Assembly: GCA_021463845.1 (NCBI GenBank)
Contig: JAJTXV010000004.1
Span: forward strand, 62,001-126,000
Length of the DNA: 64,000 bases
Direction of reading: 5' to 3'
From: Anaerolineales bacterium
Lineage (GTDB): Bacteria; Chloroflexota; Anaerolineae; Anaerolineales; UBA11579
Position 1 is the first letter of the stretch. Every line of letters starts with the position of its first letter. This document shows, in pieces, positions 55,466-64,000 of the stretch. The notes beneath the pieces were generated by a model. It was not told the origin of the DNA, did not search any database, and saw only the letters and a program-made list of their open reading frames with translations. Both the position numbers and the translations under genes were made by a program.

Positions 55466-57133
55466 TTACTCCTCCACTTCAGTTGGGCGCGGCTGCCAGA
55501 GGCTGTTGTTGAAGATGATGCCCAAGAATTCGGCGCGCTCCTCGGCACTCAGCCAGCGCGGCTTGGCATAGTCCACGAACACAAAGGGCAGCAGCTCGGC
55601 GCCGATGTAGTGATTATCGTATATCACATGACGCACCATCATGCCGTGGGACGTGTCGTAGCCAAAAATGATCTGGTCAAAGAACATGTTGCCCAGGCCA
55701 TAGGTGATTAACGTATCCGGGTCGTAAAATTCCACGCCGTGGGGCTGGTGGGCCTGGCTGCCGCTGACGATGCTGGCGCCAGCCGCAGCCACGCGGCCAA
55801 AATCGCGCACCAGCGTATCTGAGGGCCGGTACTGGTAGACCTCATTATGCTGGAAGGTGGTGATGACGATGTAGCCCTCGTCCACCAATTGGCGGATGGT
55901 GCGTTCCATGTAGTCGTAATCACAGGCCCAGGTGCCTGGATAGGAATCGGTGGCGGAAGCGTAGCCACCGCCTTTGCCGTTGCAGCCAATGAAGGCGATA
56001 TGGTTGCTGTTGTTCTCCAGGCGCAGGGGCTGCATGGCCTCGTTGAGGTCAACGCCCCCGCCGTAGTAGGGCCAGCCGCGCTGGCGGTATTGCTCCAGCG
56101 TGTACTCCATGGCGGCGCGGGTCCAATCGTTGAAATGGTCGCCGGTCAGCTCGACAACATCTGTGCCGAGCGCATCCATCAATTCAATGTAGGAGGCGTC
56201 ACTGCAGAAGACGAGGGTACGCTGGCTGGGGTCGGGCCGCGGGCAGTTCTCGGCGAAGGGTACTTCGTTGCTGATGTGAGTGATGTCGGCTTCGCGCATG
56301 ACCTCGCCCACGTCCTCGGCGGGGTATGTGATGCCCTTGCGCTCCATCTCCCAGGCGGTGGCGCGCACCAGGGCGGTCACGCCGGTCAGCAGCACCGTGG
56401 TGAGTTTGTCCGCGTCGCGGTTGCTGGCAGGCGCGCTGGCCATCTCCGCCGCGCTGCCCGTGATGGGCAGTGTCAGGGCGTAGCTGGCGGCGTCGAAGCT
56501 CTTCCACAGTGGCGACTGGCCGTCCACGGCCAGCACCTTCCAGCGCGGGGCCAGCGCCTCGAACGGCACCAGCGCCCAGCTGGGCTGCTGGGCCCAAGCC
56601 GCGTCGAGCAGCTCCTCGGCGGGCAGCACCTGCACCGCACCGGCGGCGGGCTGGCCCCAGGCGGCGCTAAAAGCAGCCAGGGTGCTCTCGCTGAGTAGCA
56701 TCGGCAGGCCGGCGAATGGTCCGGCACTACGTCCGGCCCACGCGGCTTGCAGGTCAGCCGAGGAGACTTCTTCGGCGATGGTGGGGAACGGCGCCACCAT
56801 CGCATAGACCCACTGCGCCAGCGGCTCGCCCTCCCCTCCGATGCTGATGCTGTGCAGAGCCGCGGCCGCGTCTTGGGTGATGACGGCGTCTTCGGGCAAT
56901 GCCAGTTGGGCCACGAAGGCTTCGGGCAACCCCGGCGCCAGATACCACAGCGGGTCAGGCGCGGCGGTGGGGTCCGGCGAGAAGTCAGGCTGGAAGGGGG
57001 TCAGGGTGGTGCGCAAATCAGTGCTGCCTTGCGGCAGCACCGTTTGCGCGGCGGGCAGGTTGCAGCCCGCCAGCAAAATGCTGGCGGCCAGCAAGCCCAC
57101 CAGGCCGCGTTGCAAAGGGTGAGTGTGGCGCAT
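55466..57133 (-). CDS. CapA-family (poly-gamma-glutamate capsule synthesis-like) lipoprotein with an extra N-terminal domain
   Basis: The 555-residue protein has a lipoprotein signal with lipobox LLAGC, then about 200 residues (40-240) resembling an extracellular binding domain, then the CapA/metallophosphatase-like domain: LLTGVTALVRA, ITHISNEVPFAENC, ELTGDHFNDW, ITTFQHNEVYQY, GASIVSGSQAHQPHG and ITYGLGNMFFDQ. CapA proteins are linked to poly-gamma-glutamate export and to hydrolase activity; no capBC genes are here, so capsule synthesis is doubtful. It is the middle gene of an FTCD-CapA-dcd unit. Confidence 0.85.
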   Translation of the reverse strand: MRHTHPLQRGLVGLLAASILLAGCNLPAAQTVLPQGSTDLRTTLTPFQPDFSPDPTAAPDPLWYLAPGLPEAFVAQLALPEDAVITQDAAAALHSISIGGEGEPLAQWVYAMVAPFPTIAEEVSSADLQAAWAGRSAGPFAGLPMLLSESTLAAFSAAWGQPAAGAVQVLPAEELLDAAWAQQPSWALVPFEALAPRWKVLAVDGQSPLWKSFDAASYALTLPITGSAAEMASAPASNRDADKLTTVLLTGVTALVRATAWEMERKGITYPAEDVGEVMREADITHISNEVPFAENCPRPDPSQRTLVFCSDASYIELMDALGTDVVELTGDHFNDWTRAAMEYTLEQYRQRGWPYYGGGVDLNEAMQPLRLENNSNHIAFIGCNGKGGGYASATDSYPGTWACDYDYMERTIRQLVDEGYIVITTFQHNEVYQYRPSDTLVRDFGRVAAAGASIVSGSQAHQPHGVEFYDPDTLITYGLGNMFFDQIIFGYDTSHGMMVRHVIYDNHYIGAELLPFVFVDYAKPRWLSAEERAEFLGIIFNNSLWQPRPTEVEE

Positions 57134-57154
57134 CTTGCGGGCTCCGGTGTGCGG

Positions 57155-58666
<1,512 letters not shown>

Positions 58667-58673
58667 GGGCAGA

Positions 58674-58679
58674 ATCATA
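58674..58679 (-). promoter_or_regulatory. -10 box TATGAT for the FTCD-CapA-dcd unit
   Basis: TATGAT on the minus strand ends 7 nt before the ATG at 58666, leaderless spacing. No -35 is seen. Confidence 0.45.
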
Positions 58680-58723
58680 CTACCTGGCAATTCGATAGGG
58701 GCAAAGCATACCTACCCTTTCCG

Positions 58724-58780
58724 TCATTGCGAGGAGGCAAGGCGAGCGCAGCGAGCCATTTGCCGACGTGGCAATCTTGG
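58724..58780. repeat. Dispersed repeat, cattgcgagg / gcaatct family (copy 3)
   Basis: It begins cattgcgaggaggcaagg and ends gtggcaatcttgg. The centre (gcgagcgcagcgagc) is palindromic. It shares its ends with copies at 260 and 38702. Confidence 0.6.
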
Positions 58781-58821
58781 GGGTTTGCCCTCAGACAGCG
58801 TCTACTCCGAAGACCAGCCAG

Positions 58822-58888
58822 CAAGGATCCTTCGCTGGTCTGGGCTCGGCAGTTTGGTGTTGTAGCGCATACCCGCTCAGGATGACAC
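58822..58888. repeat. Dispersed repeat 'caaggatccttcgctgg ... cgctcaggatgaca' (copy 2)
   Basis: This is the second copy of the element at 5185-5251; ends identical, centre different. Confidence 0.55.
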
Positions 58889-58902
58889 GGGGCGATTTAA
58901 TG

Positions 58903-58920
58903 GCGCAGCATGCTGCGCCC
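58903..58920. repeat. GCAGCATGCTGC palindromic repeat (copy 3)
   Basis: gcgcagcatgctgcgc is a perfect palindrome directly downstream of the thrB stop. Confidence 0.55.
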
Positions 58921-58924
58921 GTGA

Positions 58925-59833
58925 CTACATAGAATTAATGTCCACCTGCGCCCCTTGGGCGCTGCTGCGCAGCACATAGTGGCGCGCAGCCAGCTTGTGC
59001 GCCTCGAACGCGGCCAGCATGGCCGCCAACACGGCCTGTTCGCGGCCAGGTTCAACGAAGGCGATCAGCCCCGGCCCGGCGCCGGAGAGTCCGGCGGCGG
59101 CGCCTGCCCGCTGGGCCGCCGCCAGCGCATCCGCCGCGCCCGGCAGTAGCGGCAGGCGGTAGGGCTGATGCAGGCGGTCCTGCATGGCCTCGGCCAGGGC
59201 GGCCAGGCTGCCGCTGCGCAGCGCCTCGCGCACGGCCAGGGCGTTGCCCATGTTGAACACGGCGTCAGCCATGCTCACCTTCTTGGGCAGCGCGGCGCGG
59301 GCGGCCCGCGTGCTGAGGCGCACCTGCGGCAGCACATACACGGCCTGCCAGGCAGTGCACTCCAGCGCCTGGGCGGTGGTGCGCCACTCGGTGTGCTTCA
59401 CCAACACCAGGCCGCCGTACAAGGCGGCAGCCAGGTTGTCGGCATGGCCTTCGAGTTCGGCGCCCAGGCGCATCACCAGCTCCGGCTTGAGCGGGTTACG
59501 TAGCAGGGCGTTGGCGCCCAGCAGCCCCGCCAGGCTGGCGGCGGCGCTGGAGCCCAGCCCGGAGCCGAGCGGGATCTTGTTGTCGCAGATGATACGAATA
59601 TTTTTGGGCGGCGCTTCGCTGACCTCTTCATATACACGCGCCACAGCCCGGTAGACCAGATTGCGCTCATGACGAGGCAGGCGCTCAGCGCCTTCGCCGC
59701 GCACCGAGACCTGCAAACCGTCGCCGCCGAGCTCGAACTCGGCCTCGTTCCACAGGTCGAGCGCCAGCGCCAGGCAATCGAAGGCGGGGCCCATGTTGGC
59801 GGTGCTGGCCGGGACGCGGACCTTCACTTTCAT
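58925..59833 (-). CDS. thrB: Homoserine kinase
   Basis: This GHMP-family enzyme phosphorylates homoserine before threonine synthase. The 302-residue protein shows the N-terminal VRVPASTANMGPAFDCLA, the ATP-binding PLGSGLGSSAAASLAG and the C-terminal SGAGPGLIAF motif. Its ATG overlaps the thrC stop by four bases, so the two consecutive pathway enzymes are translationally coupled. Confidence 0.97.
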   Translation of the reverse strand: MKVKVRVPASTANMGPAFDCLALALDLWNEAEFELGGDGLQVSVRGEGAERLPRHERNLVYRAVARVYEEVSEAPPKNIRIICDNKIPLGSGLGSSAAASLAGLLGANALLRNPLKPELVMRLGAELEGHADNLAAALYGGLVLVKHTEWRTTAQALECTAWQAVYVLPQVRLSTRAARAALPKKVSMADAVFNMGNALAVREALRSGSLAALAEAMQDRLHQPYRLPLLPGAADALAAAQRAGAAAGLSGAGPGLIAFVEPGREQAVLAAMLAAFEAHKLAARHYVLRSSAQGAQVDINSM

Positions 59834-60882
59834 TCTGTTTCCAGCTCACGCACCAAGTCGGCCAGCTTGGCGGCCACCGGACGCGGCGCAGTGAATTGGC
59901 TGGCGACGATCTCGGCATCCTTCAAGCCGTGGCCGGTGCACACCGCCACCACGGTCTTGCCGCCCAGATCCAGGCGGCGGGCAGCCACTTCCGCGGCCAG
60001 GCCCGCCAGGCCAGCCGCGGAAGCCGGCTCAACCCAGATGCCCTCGGCGGCCAGCTGGCGCTGCATGGCCAGAATGGCTTCGTCACTGGCGGCCACAATG
60101 CTGCCGCCAGATTCCTGCGCGGCGGCCAGGGCTTGCTCGCCGCGGGCGGGCTTGCCGATGCGGATGGCGGTAGCCACCGTCTCGGGCTGCTCGACGGCGC
60201 GGGCGAGCACCAGCGGGGCTGCGCCGGCGGCCTGTACGCCCAGCAGGGCGGGCAGGCCGCTGCCATGCAGGGCGTGATATTGTTGAAAGCCCATCCAATA
60301 CGATGTGATATTGCCGGCATTGCCGACTGGCAAACACAGCCAGTCCGGGGCGCGGCCCAATTCTTCGATGATTTCGAACGCGGCGGTCTTCTGCCCCTGC
60401 AGGCGGTGCGGGTTGAGCGAATTCACCAGCGCTACCGGCGTGCGCTGGCTGGCTTCGACCACCAGACTGAGCGCATCGTCAAACGAGCCTTCGATCTGCA
60501 GCACGCGTGCGCCATACGCCACGGCGCCGGCCAGCTTGCCAGCCGCCACTTTGCCCTGCGGGATGAGCACAAAGGCGCGCATCCCAGCCCGGGCGGCATA
60601 GGCCGCCGCGCTGGCGGCGGTGTTGCCGGTGGAGGCGCAGATAACGGCCTGCACGCCGCGGCCGGCCGCCTCGCCCACGGCGGCGGTCATGCCGCGGTCT
60701 TTGAACGAGCCCGTCGGGTTGAGGCCCTCATACTTCACATACAGCTCAAAGCCGCCGCCCAGCTGCTGCGCCAGGCGCGGCATAGGGATCAGCGGGGTAT
60801 CGCCCTCATGCAAGCTGATGGTACGAGTATGGGCCGGCAGGTCGATCAGGGCGCGGTAGCGTTCCAGCAGCGGCGTTTTCAT
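59830..60882 (-). CDS. thrC: Threonine synthase
   Basis: This PLP enzyme converts O-phosphohomoserine to threonine. The 350-residue protein has the PLP lysine in NPTGSFKDRGM, the phosphate-binding CASTGNTAASAAAYAARAG and the C-terminal VCTGHGLKD. Its start overlaps the comEA-like gene by four bases and its end overlaps thrB. Confidence 0.96.
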   Translation of the reverse strand: MKTPLLERYRALIDLPAHTRTISLHEGDTPLIPMPRLAQQLGGGFELYVKYEGLNPTGSFKDRGMTAAVGEAAGRGVQAVICASTGNTAASAAAYAARAGMRAFVLIPQGKVAAGKLAGAVAYGARVLQIEGSFDDALSLVVEASQRTPVALVNSLNPHRLQGQKTAAFEIIEELGRAPDWLCLPVGNAGNITSYWMGFQQYHALHGSGLPALLGVQAAGAAPLVLARAVEQPETVATAIRIGKPARGEQALAAAQESGGSIVAASDEAILAMQRQLAAEGIWVEPASAAGLAGLAAEVAARRLDLGGKTVVAVCTGHGLKDAEIVASQFTAPRPVAAKLADLVRELETE

Positions 60883-61292
60883 TCATTCTCAAGCGTGATA
60901 AAGCCTTGCAAACCCTCAAAGGTCTTGGGGCCAATGCCTGGCACGTTGAGCAATTCATCCAACGCGGCAAACGCGCCGTGGCGCTCGCGGTACGCCAGGA
61001 TGGCCTGGGCGGTGCTGGGGCCAATGCTGGGCAGCAGTTCAAGCTCCTGCACGGTGGCAGTGTTGATATTGACGATCAACGGGCCTGCGGTGGGCAATGG
61101 AGTACGCGTGGCAGAAGTCACAGGCATCATGAATGCGCTCGTGACCGTGTTGGATTGCAGGCTGATGGCGCTGCCGCGCGGCGGCGTGGTAAAAAACCAT
61201 AGCAAGGCCGTGGCCGCGATGCCGATCAGCAGGCCGTAGGCCACCCACCAGGCGGGCGAAATGACGCGGGCGGCTTTGGCTGGCTTTGCCAT
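60879..61292 (-). CDS. ComEA-like membrane-anchored helix-hairpin-helix protein
   Basis: The 137-residue protein has one N-terminal membrane helix (AWWVAYGLLIGIAATALLWFF), a Thr/Pro-rich spacer (TSATRTPLPTAG) and a C-terminal tandem HhH domain (VNINTATVQELELLPSIGPSTAQAIL and NVPGIGPKTFEGL). ComEA proteins bind incoming DNA at the outer face during natural transformation. Other competence genes are not in the window. The ATG lies 6 nt after a TATAAT that overlaps the divergent promoter of the DUF554 gene, so it should be leaderless. It leads the comEA-thrC-thrB unit. Confidence 0.9.
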   Translation of the reverse strand: MAKPAKAARVISPAWWVAYGLLIGIAATALLWFFTTPPRGSAISLQSNTVTSAFMMPVTSATRTPLPTAGPLIVNINTATVQELELLPSIGPSTAQAILAYRERHGAFAALDELLNVPGIGPKTFEGLQGFITLENE

Positions 61293-61296
61293 TGCG

Positions 61297-61310
61297 GCAT
61301 TATATAATGC
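61297..61310. promoter_or_regulatory. Palindromic shared -10 region for comEA and the DUF554 gene
   Basis: GCATTATATAATGC is a perfect palindrome holding a TATAAT box on each strand (61303-61308 plus, 61299-61304 minus). The divergent start codons lie 7 and 6 nt beyond their boxes, so both mRNAs should begin at or next to ATG, and only one polymerase can bind at a time. No -35 consensus is seen on either side. Confidence 0.75.
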
Positions 61311-61315
61311 GGCCC

Positions 61316-62032
61316 ATGCTCGGAACCATCATCAATATCATCACCGTCTTGGTGGGCGGCACACTGGGACTGCTCTTCGGAGCGCGTTTCCCGGAGCGCA
61401 TGAGCCAGACCATCGTGGCCGGCCTGGGCCTATTCACGCTGGCCATCGGGGCGCGCCTCTCACTGGGCAGCGAGAACGTGATCCTGGTGCTGGTCAGCCT
61501 GCTGGTCGGCGGCGTACTGGGCGAGCTCATGGCATTGGAAGACCGCCTGGAGCATTTCGGCGCCTGGCTGCAAAACCGCTTCGCCGCCAACGCCAAGGGC
61601 GGCAGTGCCCTGTTCGTGCGCGGCTTCCTGACCGCTTCGCTGGTGTTTTGCATCGGCCCCATGGCGATCCTCGGCTCGATCCAGGATGGCTTGTCGGGCA
61701 ACTACGAGCTGCTGGCCATCAAAGCTGTGCTGGATGGTTTCGCCAGCATCGTGTTCGCATCCACTTTGGGAGTCGGCGTGCTGTTCTCGGCGCTGGTGGT
61801 GCTTCTGTATCAGGGCGGCATCAGCCTGCTGGCACAGCAGGCCCAGACGCTGCTGTCCGAAGCCATGATCGCTGAGATGAGCGCAGTGGGCGGGATCCTG
61901 CTGCTGGGCGTGGCGGTCAGCAGCCTGCTGGAGATCAAGAAGATCCGCGTGGGCAACTTTCTGCCGGCCCTGGCCATTGCGCCCCTCATCGTCGCCATCA
62001 TGACAGCCTTGGGTCTGAGCCTGACGCCCTAG
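61316..62032 (+). CDS. DUF554 family membrane protein (YqgA-like)
   Basis: The 238-residue protein has about seven membrane helices and family landmarks: an N-terminal GTIINIITVLVGGTLGLLFG, SLGSENVILVLVSLLVGGVLGE, RGFLTASLVFCIGPMAILGSIQDGL and an INFLPA-like NFLPALAIAPLIV end. Its role is unknown; transporter activity has been suggested for relatives. The start is the ATG at 61316, seven bases after TATAAT; the ORF track's TTG would lie upstream of the promoter and is rejected. Confidence 0.9.
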   Translation: MLGTIINIITVLVGGTLGLLFGARFPERMSQTIVAGLGLFTLAIGARLSLGSENVILVLVSLLVGGVLGELMALEDRLEHFGAWLQNRFAANAKGGSALFVRGFLTASLVFCIGPMAILGSIQDGLSGNYELLAIKAVLDGFASIVFASTLGVGVLFSALVVLLYQGGISLLAQQAQTLLSEAMIAEMSAVGGILLLGVAVSSLLEIKKIRVGNFLPALAIAPLIVAIMTALGLSLTP

Positions 62033-62052
62033 CTATTTGCAACGAAACAAAA

Positions 62053-62080
62053 AAAGAGCGCCCGTTTTCGGGCGCTCTTT
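62053..62080. terminator. Bidirectional terminator between the DUF554 gene and a DsbA-like gene
   Basis: The stem aaagagcgcccg / cgggcgctcttt with a tttt loop and flanking A/T runs serves both convergent genes. Confidence 0.9.
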
Positions 62081-62101
62081 TATTTGCAGAAAGGCGCAGC
62101 C

Positions 62102-62794
62102 TTAGTTGCCGGAGGCAGCCAGGGCGGCGTCGATCACTTCAGCCAGCTGCTCAAAGGTGCGCGAGCCGCCCAGCAAAGTGCCATTGATGATGAAGGCCGG
62201 CGTGCCGTTCACACCGTTGGCGCGGGCTTCGTCCACCGCGGCCTGCATGCCAGCCAGGCCGGTGCCATCCGCCATGCACTGCTCGAACGCAGGCACGTCC
62301 AGACCCACCGAGTCGGCCATGGAGACCAGGCGGCTTTCAGAGTACCCGCCGGCATTGCTGTGCGAGAAGTTGGCGAACAGGGTGTCGTGATACGGCCAGA
62401 ACAGGTTCTGCTCCCCGGCGCAGAACGCGGCCGCGGCCGAGCTGTCCGACTCAGGGCCAAGGAAGCCTACCGGGCGGTAGGTGAAGTGCACCAGGCCGGT
62501 GTCAATGTAGGTTTCGATCAGTTCATCTTCAGCGCCGAGGTACACGTTGTAGCAGTGCGGGCACTGGAAGTCTGCATACTCAACCATCTGCACGGGGGCA
62601 TTCGGGTCACCCAGGCTGAGGCCATTCGGCTGCAGGTAGGTGCGCTCGGGCGCGCTGCGTACACGGCTGGCGTAGATCAGCATGCCGGCGATGACGACGG
62701 CCACAATACCGATGTAAAAGACCCACTTCATCTGGCCGCGGCGTTCGGCGCCACGGCGGCGGTCCAAGCGGGCTTGGCGGGCACTTCTGTCCAT
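62102..62794 (-). CDS. Membrane-anchored DsbA-like thiol oxidoreductase
   Basis: The 230-residue protein has a basic cytoplasmic N-terminus (RQARLDRRRGAERRG), one membrane helix (KWVFYIGIVAVVIAGMLIYA) and an extracytoplasmic thioredoxin-fold domain with active site FQCPHCY and the cis-proline loop NGTPAFIING. It likely forms or shuffles disulfides in exported proteins; two further cysteines (AFCAGE, FEQCMAD) may pair. The ATG at 62794 with GGAGG upstream is chosen over the ORF-track start. Confidence 0.9.
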   Translation of the reverse strand: MDRSARQARLDRRRGAERRGQMKWVFYIGIVAVVIAGMLIYASRVRSAPERTYLQPNGLSLGDPNAPVQMVEYADFQCPHCYNVYLGAEDELIETYIDTGLVHFTYRPVGFLGPESDSSAAAAFCAGEQNLFWPYHDTLFANFSHSNAGGYSESRLVSMADSVGLDVPAFEQCMADGTGLAGMQAAVDEARANGVNGTPAFIINGTLLGGSRTFEQLAEVIDAALAASGN

Positions 62795-62887
62795 CTCTTC
62801 GTTCCTCCAAAAGAACAGGGTAAGGGTGAAATCAGTGTAGCAGAGATTCGCAGCACCCTTCACAGACGGTTGCGCTTTTACTTTGAA

Positions 62888-63748
62888 TTAATCTGATGGG
62901 CCAAACATGAACTGGTACACCGGAAAGCGCTCTGAAGTCAGCACGAAGCCGAGTTTCTTGTACAACGCCAGCGAAGGTGTGTTGTTGTCCTGCGTGTTGA
63001 CGCTCAAGCGCAATCCTTTGCGCGTCTGCGCATGGCGCTGCAGATCCGTGGTCAGCGCCACTGCCAGGCCGCGGCCCTGCATGCTGGGATGCGTGGCCAG
63101 CCGCGCCAGGTGCAACCCCTGAGCGTTCTGGGTACTGATCTGGTAAGCCACAATATTGCCTTGCTCTTCCACCACGGTGGCAAAACCGGCCTGCTCATAG
63201 GCGAACTCCAGAGCGGCCAGCGGGTTCTGCCACAAGGGGGCGAAGGCGGCCTTATCCACCTGGTAGACCGCCGGCAGATCCTCCACTTGCATGGGGCGGA
63301 TGCGCAGTTGGTGGTCGGAGGGCAAGATCGTCTGGCTGGCCGCCCAATCCAGCACCACCACGTTCTGGGTGTGCTCAAAACCAGCGCCTTGCAATAGGGT
63401 CACAAACCAGTCATTGAGCGGGATGGCGGCGGCCTGCTGGGCGCCGCCCTGTTGCAGCTCCTCGCGGGCGGCGGCCCACAGCAGGTTCCAGGCCGCGGCC
63501 ATGTCCACGCGGGTCATGGCGGCAAACAGGCGGATCCAGGCCAGCCCGGGCGGGTCTTGCGGGCAGGCCAGGGCTGCCGCCAGGCGGCCGCCGTTCTCGG
63601 CGATCAGGAACGGCGAATGCCCAAGCCAATCCAGCGGGCGCCGCCAATCCAAATGGCGGTGCACATGTGTCTCAAAATGCAGCAGGTTGGCTAACCGGCT
63701 GCGATCTTCTTCAGTTGCAGAACGCAAGGAAAAGACGGCGGGAGCCAT
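62888..63748 (-). CDS. GNAT-family N-acetyltransferase (two-domain)
   Basis: The 286-residue protein has a degenerate N-terminal acetyltransferase-like half and a C-terminal GNAT domain with the CoA-binding LATHPSMQGRGLAVAL (motif A) and LYKKLGFV (motif B). The acceptor is unknown. The ATG at 63748 lies 7 nt after TATAAT; the ORF track starts 13 residues earlier, upstream of that box. Confidence 0.85.
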   Translation of the reverse strand: MAPAVFSLRSATEEDRSRLANLLHFETHVHRHLDWRRPLDWLGHSPFLIAENGGRLAAALACPQDPPGLAWIRLFAAMTRVDMAAAWNLLWAAAREELQQGGAQQAAAIPLNDWFVTLLQGAGFEHTQNVVVLDWAASQTILPSDHQLRIRPMQVEDLPAVYQVDKAAFAPLWQNPLAALEFAYEQAGFATVVEEQGNIVAYQISTQNAQGLHLARLATHPSMQGRGLAVALTTDLQRHAQTRKGLRLSVNTQDNNTPSLALYKKLGFVLTSERFPVYQFMFGPSD

Positions 63749-63755
63749 CAACCCC

Positions 63756-63761
63756 ATTATA
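63756..63761 (-). promoter_or_regulatory. -10 box TATAAT for the GNAT gene
   Basis: TATAAT on the minus strand ends 7 nt before the ATG at 63748, predicting a leaderless mRNA. No -35 is seen. Confidence 0.5.
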
Positions 63762-63790
63762 CATAGACGGGCAGCAATGCCCGGCAACCT

Positions 63791-64000
63791 TTAGGAACGC
63801 TTAAGGATGTGGGTGAAAAAGGCATCCACGATGGCCGGGTCAAAGTGCTTGCCGGCCTGCTCGCGCAGATGCTCGGCCACCTTGTCCTCCGGCCACGCAT
63901 CGCGGTACGGCCGTTTGGAGGTCAGCGCATCCCACACGTCAATGATGGCGAAGATGCGCGCCTCCAGCGGAATGTGACGCCCCTCCAGGCCCTCCGGGTA
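63791..64000 (-). CDS. C-terminal part of an HD-GYP domain protein, cut by the window edge
   Basis: The minus strand is open from the window edge to a TAA at 63791-63793 and encodes 69 residues beginning YPEGLEGRHIP and containing ARIFAIIDVWDALTSKRPYRD and AGKHFDPAIVDAFF, the conserved C-terminal end of HD-GYP cyclic-di-GMP phosphodiesterases and related HD proteins. The catalytic HD and GYP motifs lie outside the window. The ORF track omits it because it has no start here. Confidence 0.9.
   Translation of the reverse strand, partial: YPEGLEGRHIPLEARIFAIIDVWDALTSKRPYRDAWPEDKVAEHLREQAGKHFDPAIVDAFFTHILKRS

Overview
The window looks like a chromosomal segment of a Chloroflexota bacterium, most likely class Anaerolineae. 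This is inferred from content, as no 16S gene is present. The clues are two hydrophobic proteins of the Chlor_Arch_YYY/DUF2298 type, known mainly from Chloroflexi and Archaea; many lipoproteins with Thr/Pro-rich linkers; high GC coding DNA; a beta' subunit with a large coiled-coil insert; and many dispersed intergenic inverted repeats. I see no phage, plasmid, transposase, CRISPR array or rRNA. One tRNA (Lys-TTT) is present.

Layout. 1-5.3 kb: an unknown C-terminal fragment, an overlapping endonuclease IV / uracil-DNA glycosylase pair, an HD protein, a TIM-barrel protein fused to an NTF2-like domain, and a deacetylase-like lipoprotein. 5.3-13.8 kb: rpoC, standing alone without rpoB and with its own promoter and a long structured leader, behind a 1076-residue orphan histidine kinase coupled to cmk. 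13.8-29.5 kb: a same-strand block of membrane glycosyltransferases (two GT-C proteins, a YYY protein and a 1715-residue GT-C::YYY fusion), a methyltransferase, a GT4 glycosyltransferase, a CDP-tyvelose-epimerase-like enzyme and an AglD-type flippase, led by lepA. This looks like a surface glycan or protein glycosylation locus and is the best candidate here for an undescribed system. 31.3-34.2 kb: AlkD-like glycosylase and gatCA without gatB. 34.2-43.5 kb: an accessory-like stretch of mostly single genes on mixed strands (acyl-CoA dehydrogenase, several lipoproteins, DsbA/FrnE, SDR, FecB-like binding protein, tRNA-Lys, thioredoxin) separated by terminators and repeats. 43.5-53.4 kb: metK under a SAM-I riboswitch, then a long apparent operon pyrH - endonuclease V-like - frr - uppS - cdsA - glpX - acs - VOC, preceded by rpsB-tsf with its own promoter and terminator. 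53.6-64 kb: birA and a small membrane protein, FTCD-CapA-dcd, comEA-thrC-thrB, a DUF554 protein, a DsbA-like thiol protein, a GNAT protein and the end of an HD-GYP protein.

Themes. (1) Many genes start 6-9 nt after a good -10 box (TANNNT), which predicts leaderless mRNAs. The clearest case is a palindromic, shared -10 between comEA and the DUF554 gene. (2) Operons mix housekeeping and accessory genes through 1-14 nt overlaps (lepA/flippase, cmk/histidine kinase, endonuclease IV/UDG, gatC/gatA, thrB/thrC/comEA). (3) Intergenic DNA is populated by at least eight small repeat families, several as long inverted repeats, one of which encodes the C-terminal tail of the uracil-DNA glycosylase. All functional calls come from reading motifs by eye; no database search was run.
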